The position numbers and the translations under genes were made by a program. Shown here piece after piece: positions 25,718 through 34,518 of a DNA stretch of 64,000 nt. The stretch is taken from the NCBI RefSeq assembly GCF_036002945.1, contig NZ_CP108529.1, positions 1,612,001 to 1,676,000 of the forward strand, in the 5' to 3' direction. Under the pieces are notes generated by a model. The model had not been told where the DNA came from, made no database searches, and worked only from the letters and a program-made list of their open reading frames with translations. Within the stretch, counting starts at the first letter, position 1. Every line of letters starts with the position of its first letter. This DNA comes from Streptomyces sp. NBC_01224. GTDB lineage: Bacteria; Actinomycetota; Actinomycetes; Streptomycetales; Streptomycetaceae.

Positions 25718-26030
25718 TCAACCTCCCTTCACGTTCGTCCAGTCGTTCTGGATGAACTGCTTGGCGAGGACCTCACCGGCGGTGACGGCGGCGCCGTGGC
25801 TTTCGATCGGCGACACCTTGGAATTCTTGAACAGGATGCAGGTGACGCCGGATTCGGCGCCGCCGGTCTCCGGGTCGGGGTCGATGCCGAGCGCCTTGGC
25901 GGTGGCGTACAAGGCCTCGCCGGTGATCTCGTTGGGTCCGGTGTCACCGACGACGCCGTACTCGACCTTGTTGTTGTAGATGCCGGCGACGACACCACCG
26001 CCCTTGATTCCCGCGCTGCTGCAGTTCCAG
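25718..26030 (-). pseudogene. Chitosanase (GH75) C-terminal fragment
   Basis: The reverse frame encodes WNCSSAGIKGGGVVAGIYNN, KVEYGVVGDTGPNEITGEAL and a tail ending in VLAKQFIQNDWTNVKGG. This matches the C-terminal part of fungal-type glycoside hydrolase 75 chitosanases (the GDTGP loop is characteristic). The catalytic N-terminal half and signal peptide are absent; similarity fades near 26035, beside the gamma-glutamyltransferase stop. No start codon with a ribosome site is present. It is a deletion remnant of a secreted chitosan hydrolase. Confidence 0.7.
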
Positions 26031-26078
26031 ATTCCTCGATGAATCGGCCCTGCGCTCAGGATTATTGACGGATCGTCA

Positions 26079-27884
26079 CTACCGCCCGCTCGGCTTCACG
26101 ACCATGGCCGAGCCCCCACCCCGGCGCACCTTCTCCGCAGCCGCCAGCCACCGCCCGTCCGGCAGCCGCTGCACACCTGTCGCCGCCCCGATCTCCGGGT
26201 TCAGCTTGAAGACATGCCCCAGCGACTCCAGTTCCGCCCGCACGGGGCTGTTCCACAGCCCGGGTTCGAGCTCCGTCGTCGCCGAGTTGCGCTGGCTGGC
26301 GCGCGGCGCCGCGATGGCGTCGACCAGCGACAGCCCCCGGTCGACCTTGCCGATGAGCGACTGCAGCACGGTCGTGATGATCGTGGCGCCACCCGGCGAG
26401 CCCAGGGCCAGCACCGGCTCACCGTGCTTCAGCACGATCGTCGGCGAGATGGACGAGCGCGGACGCTTGCCCGGACCCGGCAGATTCGGGTCGTGGACCG
26501 CCGGACTGGCAGGCGCGAACGAGAAGTCGGTCAGCTCGTTGTTGAGCAGATAGCCGCGCCCCGGCACGGTGATGCCACTGCCGCCGGTCTGCTCGATCGT
26601 CAGCGTGTACGCGACGACATTGCCCCACTTGTCGGCCGTTGTCAGATGTGTCGTGTTCTCCCCCTCGTACGTCGTCGGGACGGCCGTGCCACCGGACTTG
26701 CAGTCGGCCGGGTGGCCGGGGTCTCCCGGCGCGAGCGGGCTGGTGAGCACCGCGTCATCCTTGATCAGGCATTCCCGCGAGTCGGCGAACCGCTGACTGA
26801 GGAGCCCCTGCGTCGGTACGTCCTCGAACGCGGGGTCGCCGACCCATCGCCCGCGGTCCGCGAACGCGATCCGGCTCGCCTCGATGTAGCGGTGCAGATA
26901 CCGCGCCTCGCTCGCCTTCGAGAGGTCCGTGGATTCAAGGATGTTGAGCGCCTCGCCGACACTCGTACCGCCGGACGAGGAGGGTGCCATGCCGTACACG
27001 TCCAGGCCGCGGTAGCCGACCTTCGTCGGAGCCTGCCGCAGCGCCCGGTAGGACCGCAGGTCCTTGGCTGTGAGGTCGCCGGGACGCACGACCCGGGTGG
27101 CCTTCGGTTCCACGGGCGGGTGGCGTACGGTCCGTACGACGTCGTCGGCCAGCTCGCCCTTGTACAGCTCGTCGATGCCCTTGCGGCCCACCTGTTCGTA
27201 CGTACGCGCCAGATCGGGGTTCTTGAAGACCGAGCCGACCACCGGCAGCTGACCGCCCGGAAGGAAGAGCTTGCTGGTCGCCGGAAAGTCGGCGAACCTG
27301 GCCTGATTCCCCTCGGTCTGCGAGCGGAACGTGCTGTCGACGACGAAGCCGTCCCTGGCGAGCCGCTCGGCCGGCTTCAGCACCTGCCGCAGCGACTTGC
27401 TGCCCCAGCTGTCGAGCGCGGTGTCCCACGTGGCCGGGGTGCCGGGGATGCCCACGCTCAGTCCACTGGTGACCGCGTCATCGAAGGCGAGCGGCTTTCC
27501 GTTCTCCAGGAACAGCGAGGAGTCCGCGCTGCGCGGTGCGGTCTCCCGGCCGTCGATCGTCTCCACGGTGTGCTTCCTGGCGTCGTAGTAGACGAAGTAG
27601 CCACCACCGCCGAGACCTGACGAGTAGGGCTCGGTGACACCGAGCGCCGCCGCGGTCGCCACTGCGGCGTCCACCGCGTTGCCACCCTTGCGGAGCACCT
27701 CGATACCGGCGGCCGAGGCATCCGCGTCGACGCTGGCGACCGCCCCTCCGTAACCCACCGCGACAGGCGACTTGGGCGGTGGTGCGGTCGGTGGTGCAGA
27801 CGAGGACGGGGCGGCTGCCACAACCGTGACGACAGCGGCGAAAACAACCGGCAACGACACATTCCGCGCGACGAGACGTCGCAT
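26079..27884 (-). CDS. ggt: Gamma-glutamyltransferase (exported)
   Basis: A 601-residue Ntn-hydrolase precursor that hydrolyses or transfers gamma-glutamyl groups from glutathione-like substrates. An N-terminal signal sequence (LPVVFAAVVTVVAAAPSSSA) directs export. Autocleavage should occur before the catalytic Thr in GENTTHLTTADKWGN, and the small subunit continues with the oxyanion Gly-Gly in SPGGATIITTVLQ. The ATG at 27884 has GGAGG at an ideal distance; a GTG two codons upstream is less likely. It is a single-gene unit. Confidence 0.92.
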   Translation of the reverse strand: MRRLVARNVSLPVVFAAVVTVVAAAPSSSAPPTAPPPKSPVAVGYGGAVASVDADASAAGIEVLRKGGNAVDAAVATAAALGVTEPYSSGLGGGGYFVYYDARKHTVETIDGRETAPRSADSSLFLENGKPLAFDDAVTSGLSVGIPGTPATWDTALDSWGSKSLRQVLKPAERLARDGFVVDSTFRSQTEGNQARFADFPATSKLFLPGGQLPVVGSVFKNPDLARTYEQVGRKGIDELYKGELADDVVRTVRHPPVEPKATRVVRPGDLTAKDLRSYRALRQAPTKVGYRGLDVYGMAPSSSGGTSVGEALNILESTDLSKASEARYLHRYIEASRIAFADRGRWVGDPAFEDVPTQGLLSQRFADSRECLIKDDAVLTSPLAPGDPGHPADCKSGGTAVPTTYEGENTTHLTTADKWGNVVAYTLTIEQTGGSGITVPGRGYLLNNELTDFSFAPASPAVHDPNLPGPGKRPRSSISPTIVLKHGEPVLALGSPGGATIITTVLQSLIGKVDRGLSLVDAIAAPRASQRNSATTELEPGLWNSPVRAELESLGHVFKLNPEIGAATGVQRLPDGRWLAAAEKVRRGGGSAMVVKPSGR

Positions 27885-27989
27885 GCGCACCTCCAGTGAA
27901 GGATTGTCCGCCGCAGGGTAACGCCGCCCCGCCCACCTCGTCAGGACCGCCGTGAACCCTGGGCCGATCGCCCGCTAACATGCCCGCCC

Positions 27990-28733
27990 ATGACTGACGA
28001 CGTACGCAACATCGTGCTGGGCGTGATAGCCGCCGGTATCAGCGCCGCGCTGGGCTGGATCGCCCGCACCTATCTCTGGCGTCGCAAGCTCCGCCGCAAG
28101 CAGGCGTTCTTCGGGCTGCCGGGCAATTCCGAGTGCCTGCTCGTCGTCAACCGCGACGCGGGCGGCGACGGCGCCGTCCATCGGTACGACGTCTTCGCCC
28201 TCCTCGAACTCTCGGCGCTGATCAAGGACTGTTCGGCACACGCACAGATCCTGTCCCACGACATCGCGCAGCAAGGCTTCGGCGAGCGCACCGAATTCTG
28301 TGTCGGCGGACCGGGCTCCAACCGGCGGATGGCCGCCCATCTGCATTCGCTGCTTCCCGGGGTGCGGATCAACACCGATGCGGAGCCCGGTCCGGACCGG
28401 GGCGCCTTCCAGATCGGTTCGGAACGCCACCGGGCGGAGAAGGGCCTCGCCGAGTACGTGCTGCTGGCGAGATTGACGGTCAGTCAGGATGCCCGTCCGG
28501 TCTTCCTGTTCTGTGGTCAGCGGGCGATCACCAACCAGGCGGCCTCCCGCTATCTGGCCCGCAACTACGAGAAGCTGTCCCGCAAGCACGGCAACAACAC
28601 CTTCTGCCTGCTGTTGAAAGTGGTCAACTCGCAGGCGTACGGCCCCGATGTGGTGGAACTCGTCGCCGATGTGACACGCGCCGCGCAGACCCCCGTACCA
28701 GCACCGCGCAACTCGCACCGGGCGACGGGCTGA
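27990..28733 (+). CDS. Membrane-anchored hypothetical protein
   Basis: A 247-residue protein. Residues 7-27 (IVLGVIAAGISAALGWIART) form a single N-terminal membrane anchor followed by a basic stretch (WRRKLRRKQ), predicting a cytoplasmic remainder. The soluble domain alternates beta and alpha segments (SECLLVVNRDAGG, RYDVFALLELSALIKDC, PVFLFCGQRAITN), reminiscent of a Rossmann-like or SLOG-type nucleotide-sensing fold, but no motif decides this. It is transcribed alone, divergent from ggt. Function unknown. Confidence 0.78.
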   Translation: MTDDVRNIVLGVIAAGISAALGWIARTYLWRRKLRRKQAFFGLPGNSECLLVVNRDAGGDGAVHRYDVFALLELSALIKDCSAHAQILSHDIAQQGFGERTEFCVGGPGSNRRMAAHLHSLLPGVRINTDAEPGPDRGAFQIGSERHRAEKGLAEYVLLARLTVSQDARPVFLFCGQRAITNQAASRYLARNYEKLSRKHGNNTFCLLLKVVNSQAYGPDVVELVADVTRAAQTPVPAPRNSHRATG

Positions 28734-28763
28734 GCCTCTGTCGCGAAGGCAGGAAGCCGGCAG

Positions 28764-29288
28764 TCAGACGGAGCACTGGGCCGGCCCGATGACGCCGTCG
28801 GTACCGGTCACCTTCACCGCCGCGCCCCGGTACGCGGTGCGGACCTGCGCGGCCGTGCAGATCAGCTGCTGCCGGGCGACCTCGGAGAGTTCCGTGACGG
28901 CGGTGTTCACCCGGACCAACACGCCGTCCGGCCCCAGAGTCAGACTCAACGCACCTCGAATGTGCGGAAGTTCGGTACGCAGGCCCGCCTCGGCCTCGGC
29001 CTGGGTGGGCCCGTCGAAGAGCATGGCGATCGCCTTGTCGGAGCCACGCCACACGTGCTCCGTGCCCGAGGAGTCGCCTTCCACCGGCAGAGCGAACGGC
29101 CGTACGACGGGCATCAGCCGGTGCGCGGACGACGAGGAAACGAAGTAGAGCAGGGTGCCCTGGCTCCCCGGCGCCACATCCACGGTCGCCGGATCACCGA
29201 CCTCGACGACATCCGTCGCCTGGATCCCGCACCCGTTCGCCAGCAGCACGAGAGGCAGCAGGGCGCCGAACGCGCGTACGCGTCTCAC
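28764..29288 (-). CDS. GerMN-like lipoprotein
   Basis: A 174-residue lipoprotein: the signal peptide ends in the lipobox LANGC with the acylated Cys at residue 20. The mature part (LLYFVSSSSAHRLMPVVRPF, then GPTQAEAEAGLRTELPHIRG and a C-terminal strand region) resembles the GerMN domain of sporulation and kinase-associated lipoproteins. Its start overlaps the sensor kinase stop (ATGA). The order regulator-kinase-lipoprotein suggests that it modulates the kinase at the outer membrane face, much as CseA does for CseBC; this role is inference. Confidence 0.82.
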   Translation of the reverse strand: MRRVRAFGALLPLVLLANGCGIQATDVVEVGDPATVDVAPGSQGTLLYFVSSSSAHRLMPVVRPFALPVEGDSSGTEHVWRGSDKAIAMLFDGPTQAEAEAGLRTELPHIRGALSLTLGPDGVLVRVNTAVTELSEVARQQLICTAAQVRTAYRGAAVKVTGTDGVIGPAQCSV

Positions 29289-30721
29289 TGCCCCTCCAGC
29301 GGTAGTTCCACGGTCAGCACCGCTCCGCCCGCGGGCCCGTTGGCGGCGCGCACGGTGCCGCCGTGCAGCCGTACGTTCTCCTGGGTGATCGCCAGGCCGA
29401 GCCCGCTGCCCGCCGACCGGGTGCGGGCCGCGTCGGCCTTGTAGAACCGGTCGAAGATATGCGGCAGCACGGCGGGGTCGATCCCCGGCCCGCTGTCCGC
29501 GACTTCGGTCACCAGCCGGCGGTCCGCACCCCGCCGCTCGGTCCGCAGCCGTACGGTGACGGGCTGCGCACCGTGCCGCAGGGCGTTGCCGACCAGGTTG
29601 GCGACGGCGATGTCGAAGCGGCGCGGATCGAGCATCGCCCGTATCCCGTCCGGCAGTTCGGTGCGGACCCGGTCCTCCCAGTGCCTGCCCTGCAGGGTCT
29701 TGCGGATCGTCTCGGCGACGTCGACCTCATCCAGGTGGAGATCCGCGGCCTTCGCGTCGAAGCGGGAGATCTCCATCAGATCCTCCACGAGGGTGGCGAG
29801 TTTCCCGGTCTCGGCGCTGATCAGCCGGACGGCCGCCGCGGTGTCCGCGTTCAGCTGGGCGGCGTCCTCGTCGAGCACCTCGGTGACGGCGAGCATCCCG
29901 GCGAGCGGGGTGCGCAGCTCGTGCGAGACGTCCGAGGCGAAGCGTCTGGCCCGCGCCTCAGCCCGCTGGAGCTCTTCCACCGAATCCTGGAGCTTGGTCG
30001 ACGACTCGTTGAACGTCCAGGCGAGTTCGGCGAGTTCGTCGGAGCCCTTGACCTCGATACGGGTGTCCAGCTCGCCCCGGCCGATGCCGGCGGCGGCCCG
30101 CCGCAGATCGCGTACCGGGCGCAGCACGCTGCGGGCGGCGAGCAGGGCGGGCACCAGCGCGATCAGGAGGGCGGGCAGGGCGCCGTCGCGGGCCGCGGTG
30201 ACCATGGCGTTGACATTGGCCTCCTCGGTGGAGAGCCGCATCACGGCGTAGAGGACGAGCCCGGTGGGCTGGCGCCCGTCGCCCCGGTGGAAGACCGCGG
30301 GCATCCCGATGGTCAGCCAGGGCTCGCCGTCCTTGACGACCCGTTGGAAGGAGCCGTGCGCGTTTCCACGGGCGGCGTCGCGCAGTGCGGGCGTGATCAC
30401 GCCGGAGGTGGGCTGGTCCGAGGACGAGACCCGGATCTTGCCGTACTCGGCGAAGACGATCCAGGGGTGCGGCTTGCCCTCCCTGGCGAGGGTCTGGCAG
30501 GTTCGCCGCAGCTGCTCCGGATCCACCGGCAGGGTCACCGCCTGTGCGGCGATCCGGTCGCGGAACTGGGCGACGGCCGTGTCCTGCGCCTGCTGGAGGA
30601 TGGCGGAGCGGGCCTCCCGGTAGGTCAGGGTCGCGGTGGTGACGACGCTGATCGCCGCGACCAGGAGGAAGGCGCCTATGAGACGGGTCCGCAGTCCGAA
30701 CCGTGCGGCGAAGAGCTTCAT
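29285..30721 (-). CDS. HAMP-containing sensor histidine kinase
   Basis: A 478-residue membrane histidine kinase. One helix lies near residues 12-32 and a second near 175-195, enclosing an extracytoplasmic sensor of about 140 residues. A HAMP linker (PVRDLRRAAAGIGRGELDTR) follows, then the HisKA box with the phosphoacceptor His in FASDVSHELRTPLAG and a HATPase with N, G1 (DSGPGID) and G2 (GSGLGLAI) boxes. It overlaps the response regulator upstream and the GerMN lipoprotein downstream by 4 bases each. Neighbouring envelope genes suggest an envelope signal. Confidence 0.93.
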   Translation of the reverse strand: MKLFAARFGLRTRLIGAFLLVAAISVVTTATLTYREARSAILQQAQDTAVAQFRDRIAAQAVTLPVDPEQLRRTCQTLAREGKPHPWIVFAEYGKIRVSSSDQPTSGVITPALRDAARGNAHGSFQRVVKDGEPWLTIGMPAVFHRGDGRQPTGLVLYAVMRLSTEEANVNAMVTAARDGALPALLIALVPALLAARSVLRPVRDLRRAAAGIGRGELDTRIEVKGSDELAELAWTFNESSTKLQDSVEELQRAEARARRFASDVSHELRTPLAGMLAVTEVLDEDAAQLNADTAAAVRLISAETGKLATLVEDLMEISRFDAKAADLHLDEVDVAETIRKTLQGRHWEDRVRTELPDGIRAMLDPRRFDIAVANLVGNALRHGAQPVTVRLRTERRGADRRLVTEVADSGPGIDPAVLPHIFDRFYKADAARTRSAGSGLGLAITQENVRLHGGTVRAANGPAGGAVLTVELPLEGQ

Positions 30722-31401
30722 GCGAGCGGTCCGAAGCGGTAGCCGAAGCCGCGGACGGTCTGGATGTAGCGCGGGCTGCCGGCCACGTCCTCGATCTTCT
30801 GCCTGAGGCGCCGCACACAGGCGTCGACCAGACGCGCGTCTCCGTGGTAGCTGTGCTCCCAGACGTATTCGAGGAGCTGCTGCCTGCTGAAGACCTGCTC
30901 GGGCGAGGCCGAGAGGTGGAGCAGCAGCTTCAGTTCGGAGGGCGCGAGCAGGAGGCGCTGCCCCGCCTTGGCGACGGAGAGCCCTGCGCGGTCGACGGCC
31001 AGTTCGCCGTGGAATTCGATGCCGCCGCGCCCCGCGGGTTCGGCGAGCCTGCGCAGTACGGCGCGGATTCGGGCCTCTATCACTTCGGTACGGGCAGGCT
31101 TGACGATGTAGTCGTCGGCGCCGGCCTCCAGCCCGACGACCACGTCGAAGTCGTCACCGCGCGCCGTGAGCATGATGATCGGCAGCTGGCTGGTCTCCCG
31201 TATCAGACGGCAGACCTGGACCCCGTTCATTCCGGGGAGCATCAGATCGAGGAGCACCAGATCGGGCCGGAACTCCCCCAGCGCGGCGAGCCCCTCCTCG
31301 CCGGTCTCGACGGCCCGCAGCTCATGACCGCGCCGCCGCAGCCCCAGCTCGACCCCTTCCCGTACGGAGGGGTCGTCTTCGATCAGCAACACGCGAGGCA
31401 T
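30718..31401 (-). CDS. OmpR-family response regulator
   Basis: A 227-residue two-component regulator. The receiver has DD at 9-10, phosphoacceptor Asp52 (LVLLDLMLPGM), Thr in MLTARGD and Lys in YIVKPARTEV. The C-terminal winged helix (LAPSELKLLLHLSASPEQVF to GFGYRFGPLA) binds DNA. It is the first gene of a three-gene operon with the kinase and GerMN lipoprotein. It lies 64 bp after the MurJ-type flippase gene on the same strand, so read-through is possible. Confidence 0.93.
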   Translation of the reverse strand: MPRVLLIEDDPSVREGVELGLRRRGHELRAVETGEEGLAALGEFRPDLVLLDLMLPGMNGVQVCRLIRETSQLPIIMLTARGDDFDVVVGLEAGADDYIVKPARTEVIEARIRAVLRRLAEPAGRGGIEFHGELAVDRAGLSVAKAGQRLLLAPSELKLLLHLSASPEQVFSRQQLLEYVWEHSYHGDARLVDACVRRLRQKIEDVAGSPRYIQTVRGFGYRFGPLA

Positions 31402-31465
31402 GGCAGCAGTATCCCAGCGATCAAGGAATGGATTCGAACCGGTGACCGGACCGTGCGCCGGGGGC

Positions 31466-33130
31466 TCACGCCCGCCGCAGCCGCCCCCGGCCCGCCGCGA
31501 TCACGGCACTGACCTCCCGCAGCCGCAACGGCCGTGCCAGCAGCGCCACCGTGAGCAGGAGTACGACAGCGCCCGCCCCCACCGCGGCGAAGTCTCCCGA
31601 CCCCTCGCAGGCGCGAGCGGCCAGGTATCCCAGCAGCCCGGCGGGCACACACGCCACCACCAGCCGGAGCTGCGCCCACAGCCCGGGCGAACGCATCAGT
31701 GAGGGCCGGGCGGCATCGCTGCCGGAAACCCTGCGGTGCAGCACATACGCGGTGACGCCGAAGCCCGCGAACAGCGCCACCGAGTACGCCCCGGCCATCC
31801 CCGTCACGGCCCAGCGGACCGGCAGCAGCAGATACGCGGCAATCGAGAGCCCGGCATTGAGCGCCGCGATCACCAGATTGAGGAGGAACGGGGTGCGGGT
31901 GTCGCTCATCGCGTAGAACGCGCGGGAGAGCACGTACTGCCCGGAGTAGGCGATCAGCCCCGGCGCGAACGCCATCATCATCCCCGCCATCACGGCGATG
32001 TCCGCGTCGCCGGTGCGTCCGTATCCGTACACGGCCCCCATCACCCACGGTGCCAGCGCGAACAGCAGGGCGACCGCGGGGACCACGACCGCGGCCGAGG
32101 TGCGCAGGGCGTACGAGACATCGCGCCGGACACCCGTCAGGTCGTTGTCGGCCGCCGCCCGGCTCATCCGGGGCATCAGCGCGGTGACGAGCGAGACGGT
32201 CACAATGCCGTGCGGCACCACCCACAGCTGAAAGGCGTAGCTGTACGCGGTGTAGCCGACGCCGCCCGACACATGCTGTTCCACGGCGTGCTGACCGGTG
32301 GCGGTGGAGAGCCGGGTGACCGCCCAGTAGGCGATCTGGTTGGTAGCCACGAGCATGACGAGCCAGCCGGCCGCGCGCAGTGGCCGGGTGAGTCCACTGC
32401 CCCGCCAGTCGAACCGCGGCCGCCAGCGGAACTTCGCGGCGCGCAGCGCGGGCACCAGGGCGAGCGTCTGCACCGCGATCCCGGCGGTCGTCCCCCAGCC
32501 GAGCCACTGGGCCTGCGCCGGGGTCAACGTACCGTCGGAGCCTGTCGCGACCGCCAGATAGATCCCGAACACAGCGATGATCACTACGTTGTTGAGGACC
32601 GGTGTCCACATCATCGCGCCGAACCGGTCGCGGGCGTTGAGCACTTGACCGAGGAGGGTGAACAGTCCGTAGAAGAGGATCTGCGGCAGGCAGTAGCGGG
32701 CCAGGGCGATGGTGAGATCGGCCTGTTCGCCGTGGTAGTCGGGGGCGTAGACCGAGACGATCCACGGGGCGCCGACGACCGTGAGCGCGGTGAGGGCGAG
32801 GAGCCCGATCGTGCAGATGGTGAGCAGCCGGTCGGTGTACGCGGCGCCGCCGTCGGCATGGTTCCTGGCGGCCCGCACCAGCTCGGGGACGAAGACGGCG
32901 TTGAGCGCGCCGCCGATGAGCAGGGTGTAGAGGATGTTGGGCACGGTGTTGGCGACGGTGTACCCGTCCGCCTGGAGTCCGGTGCCGAGCGCGGCGACGA
33001 CGACCGCCGAGCGCACGAAGCCGGTCGCCCGGGAGACGATCGAGCCGGACGCCATGACGGCGCCGCTGCGCAGCACCGAGCCGGACTTGCGCTCTGCGGC
33101 CTTCGAGGAGGCTGCTTCGGTGGCCGTCAT
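31466..33130 (-). CDS. murJ: MurJ/MviN-family lipid II flippase
   Basis: A 554-residue polytopic membrane protein with about 14 helices of the MurJ (MOP exporter) family, which flips lipid II for peptidoglycan synthesis. Typical features are the N-terminal SGSIVSRATGFVRSAVVVAA and GALNAVFVPELVR segments. The ATG at 33130 overlaps the stop of the upstream FemX-like gene. It has no C-terminal kinase-like domain, unlike the mycobacterial enzyme. Streptomyces usually have another murJ elsewhere, so this may be a specialised paralogue tied to the adjoining FemX and L,D-transpeptidase genes. Confidence 0.88.
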   Translation of the reverse strand: MTATEAASSKAAERKSGSVLRSGAVMASGSIVSRATGFVRSAVVVAALGTGLQADGYTVANTVPNILYTLLIGGALNAVFVPELVRAARNHADGGAAYTDRLLTICTIGLLALTALTVVGAPWIVSVYAPDYHGEQADLTIALARYCLPQILFYGLFTLLGQVLNARDRFGAMMWTPVLNNVVIIAVFGIYLAVATGSDGTLTPAQAQWLGWGTTAGIAVQTLALVPALRAAKFRWRPRFDWRGSGLTRPLRAAGWLVMLVATNQIAYWAVTRLSTATGQHAVEQHVSGGVGYTAYSYAFQLWVVPHGIVTVSLVTALMPRMSRAAADNDLTGVRRDVSYALRTSAAVVVPAVALLFALAPWVMGAVYGYGRTGDADIAVMAGMMMAFAPGLIAYSGQYVLSRAFYAMSDTRTPFLLNLVIAALNAGLSIAAYLLLPVRWAVTGMAGAYSVALFAGFGVTAYVLHRRVSGSDAARPSLMRSPGLWAQLRLVVACVPAGLLGYLAARACEGSGDFAAVGAGAVVLLLTVALLARPLRLREVSAVIAAGRGRLRRA

Positions 33131-34293
33131 CGGCGTGCCAGGTACGCCTGGAACGCCCGGTACAAGGTGTTGTTGGCAGCTCCGCCCACCGATGTCTCCC
33201 ACTCTCCGAGGGTCTCGACGACCTGGCCTCCGGTGCCGAGCTTCCAACGGAGCAGCCCGAAGGGGCGGTCGTCGGGGTCAAGGGTGGAGGGTACCCCGCG
33301 CATGTCGTGCACATCGGCACCGAGCCCATGGGCGTCGAGCATCATCTTCCACTGCAGCGCGTTGCTGGGACGGACCTCGCGGCGGTGGTCGGCGGAGGCA
33401 CCGGTCTGGTACCAGGCCCGCCGGCCGGTGCTGATCATGGTGTGGGCGGCCAGGATCTCGCCCTGATGGACGGCCAGATAGAGCTTCATCCGGCCGGGGT
33501 GTTCGGCGTTGAGTACCGCGTACTGCTGCTGGTAGTAAGCGAGGGAGCGGCCGAGCCGGAAGCCGTCGCGCTCCTCGGTGATCCGCAGCAGGCGGTGGAA
33601 CTCCGGCAGTTCGGCCGCGCCGCCGATGACGATCCGCACCCCGGCCTTCTGGGCCTTGCGTACATTGCGGCGCCACTCCTGGTTGAGTCCCGACCACAGT
33701 TCGTCGGGGGTCCGTCCGGCAAGCGGCACCTGAAAGACATAGCGCGGCTGCGCGTCGGCGTCCCCTCCCCCGTCGCCGCCGCAGCGGCGCCAGCCGCGGG
33801 CCCGGAGCCGTTCGGCGACGGCCGTGCCGAGCGGGTCCACCTCCGTCGCGAGTACGTCGCTGACCCTGCGGCCGGGGCCGGTTGCGGCTTTCAGGCGGGC
33901 GGTGTCCCAGCGGCGATACGCCGGCGAGGGGCCGATCCGTACGGCGAAGGCACCGGACTTCCGCAGGTGCGCCATGAGCGGCCGCAGCCAGCGGTCGATG
34001 TCGGGGGCGGCCCAGTCGGCGACCGGCCCCTCGGGCAGGTATGCGAAGTATTTGCGGGTTCCCGGGAATTGCCGGTAGAGCACCAGCGCGGCCCCGACCA
34101 GTTCGGCCGAGTCGCTGTGCCAGCCGACCATTTCGGAGGTCCATCGGTCCTTCACCGAGGCCCAGGACGGATACTGCAGAAAGCTTGCCTCCGTACGGGT
34201 GGACACGAACGCCCGGTGCTCGGCGGCGGTCAGGCTGCGTATCCGTAGCTCGTGGTCATGGCTGCGGTCTCCGGTCGCGAGCAGCGCTGACAT
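33127..34293 (-). CDS. FemX/FemAB-type peptidoglycan aminoacyltransferase
   Basis: A 388-residue protein with two GNAT-like subdomains of the FemABX family. Characteristic stretches are EASFLQYPSWASVKDRW near the N-terminus, YFAYLPEGPVADW, and LNQEWRRNVRKAQKAGVRI at the start of the second subdomain. Such enzymes transfer an amino acid (glycine in Streptomyces) from tRNA to the lipid II stem peptide, forming the interpeptide bridge. It overlaps the MurJ-type flippase by 4 bases, so making and flipping of modified lipid II would be co-expressed. It is divergent from the L,D-transpeptidase gene. Confidence 0.87.
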   Translation of the reverse strand: MSALLATGDRSHDHELRIRSLTAAEHRAFVSTRTEASFLQYPSWASVKDRWTSEMVGWHSDSAELVGAALVLYRQFPGTRKYFAYLPEGPVADWAAPDIDRWLRPLMAHLRKSGAFAVRIGPSPAYRRWDTARLKAATGPGRRVSDVLATEVDPLGTAVAERLRARGWRRCGGDGGGDADAQPRYVFQVPLAGRTPDELWSGLNQEWRRNVRKAQKAGVRIVIGGAAELPEFHRLLRITEERDGFRLGRSLAYYQQQYAVLNAEHPGRMKLYLAVHQGEILAAHTMISTGRRAWYQTGASADHRREVRPSNALQWKMMLDAHGLGADVHDMRGVPSTLDPDDRPFGLLRWKLGTGGQVVETLGEWETSVGGAANNTLYRAFQAYLARR

Positions 34294-34518
34294 GTTCGTG
34301 GCCCTCCCTGGTCCGCCCCTTTGTCGGCTCTGCGGGGCTGCACAGGATGCTCACAGCGGTCCGTGACGGAGCCGAGCGGCGAATGTGACCGGACGATGAC
34401 CGTTGCGCTGCGGTCCATGTCACACAGAGGATTTCCCGGTTTTCAGCCGATTTGCGGAACCTATCGTCGGATGAATACCTCTCCACCGACGAGAAGCAAT
34501 GCCTTGGAGGTTTTTCCG

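Noticed and set aside
31415..31450. A GGTTCGAATCC-like sequence on the minus strand resembling a tRNA T-arm
   Set aside because: The bases flanking the loop do not pair into a 5-bp stem and no acceptor, D or anticodon arm is present.
31402..34518. A glycopeptide-resistance (van) cluster
   Set aside because: FemX and a two-component pair are present, but no vanH, vanA or vanX homologues.
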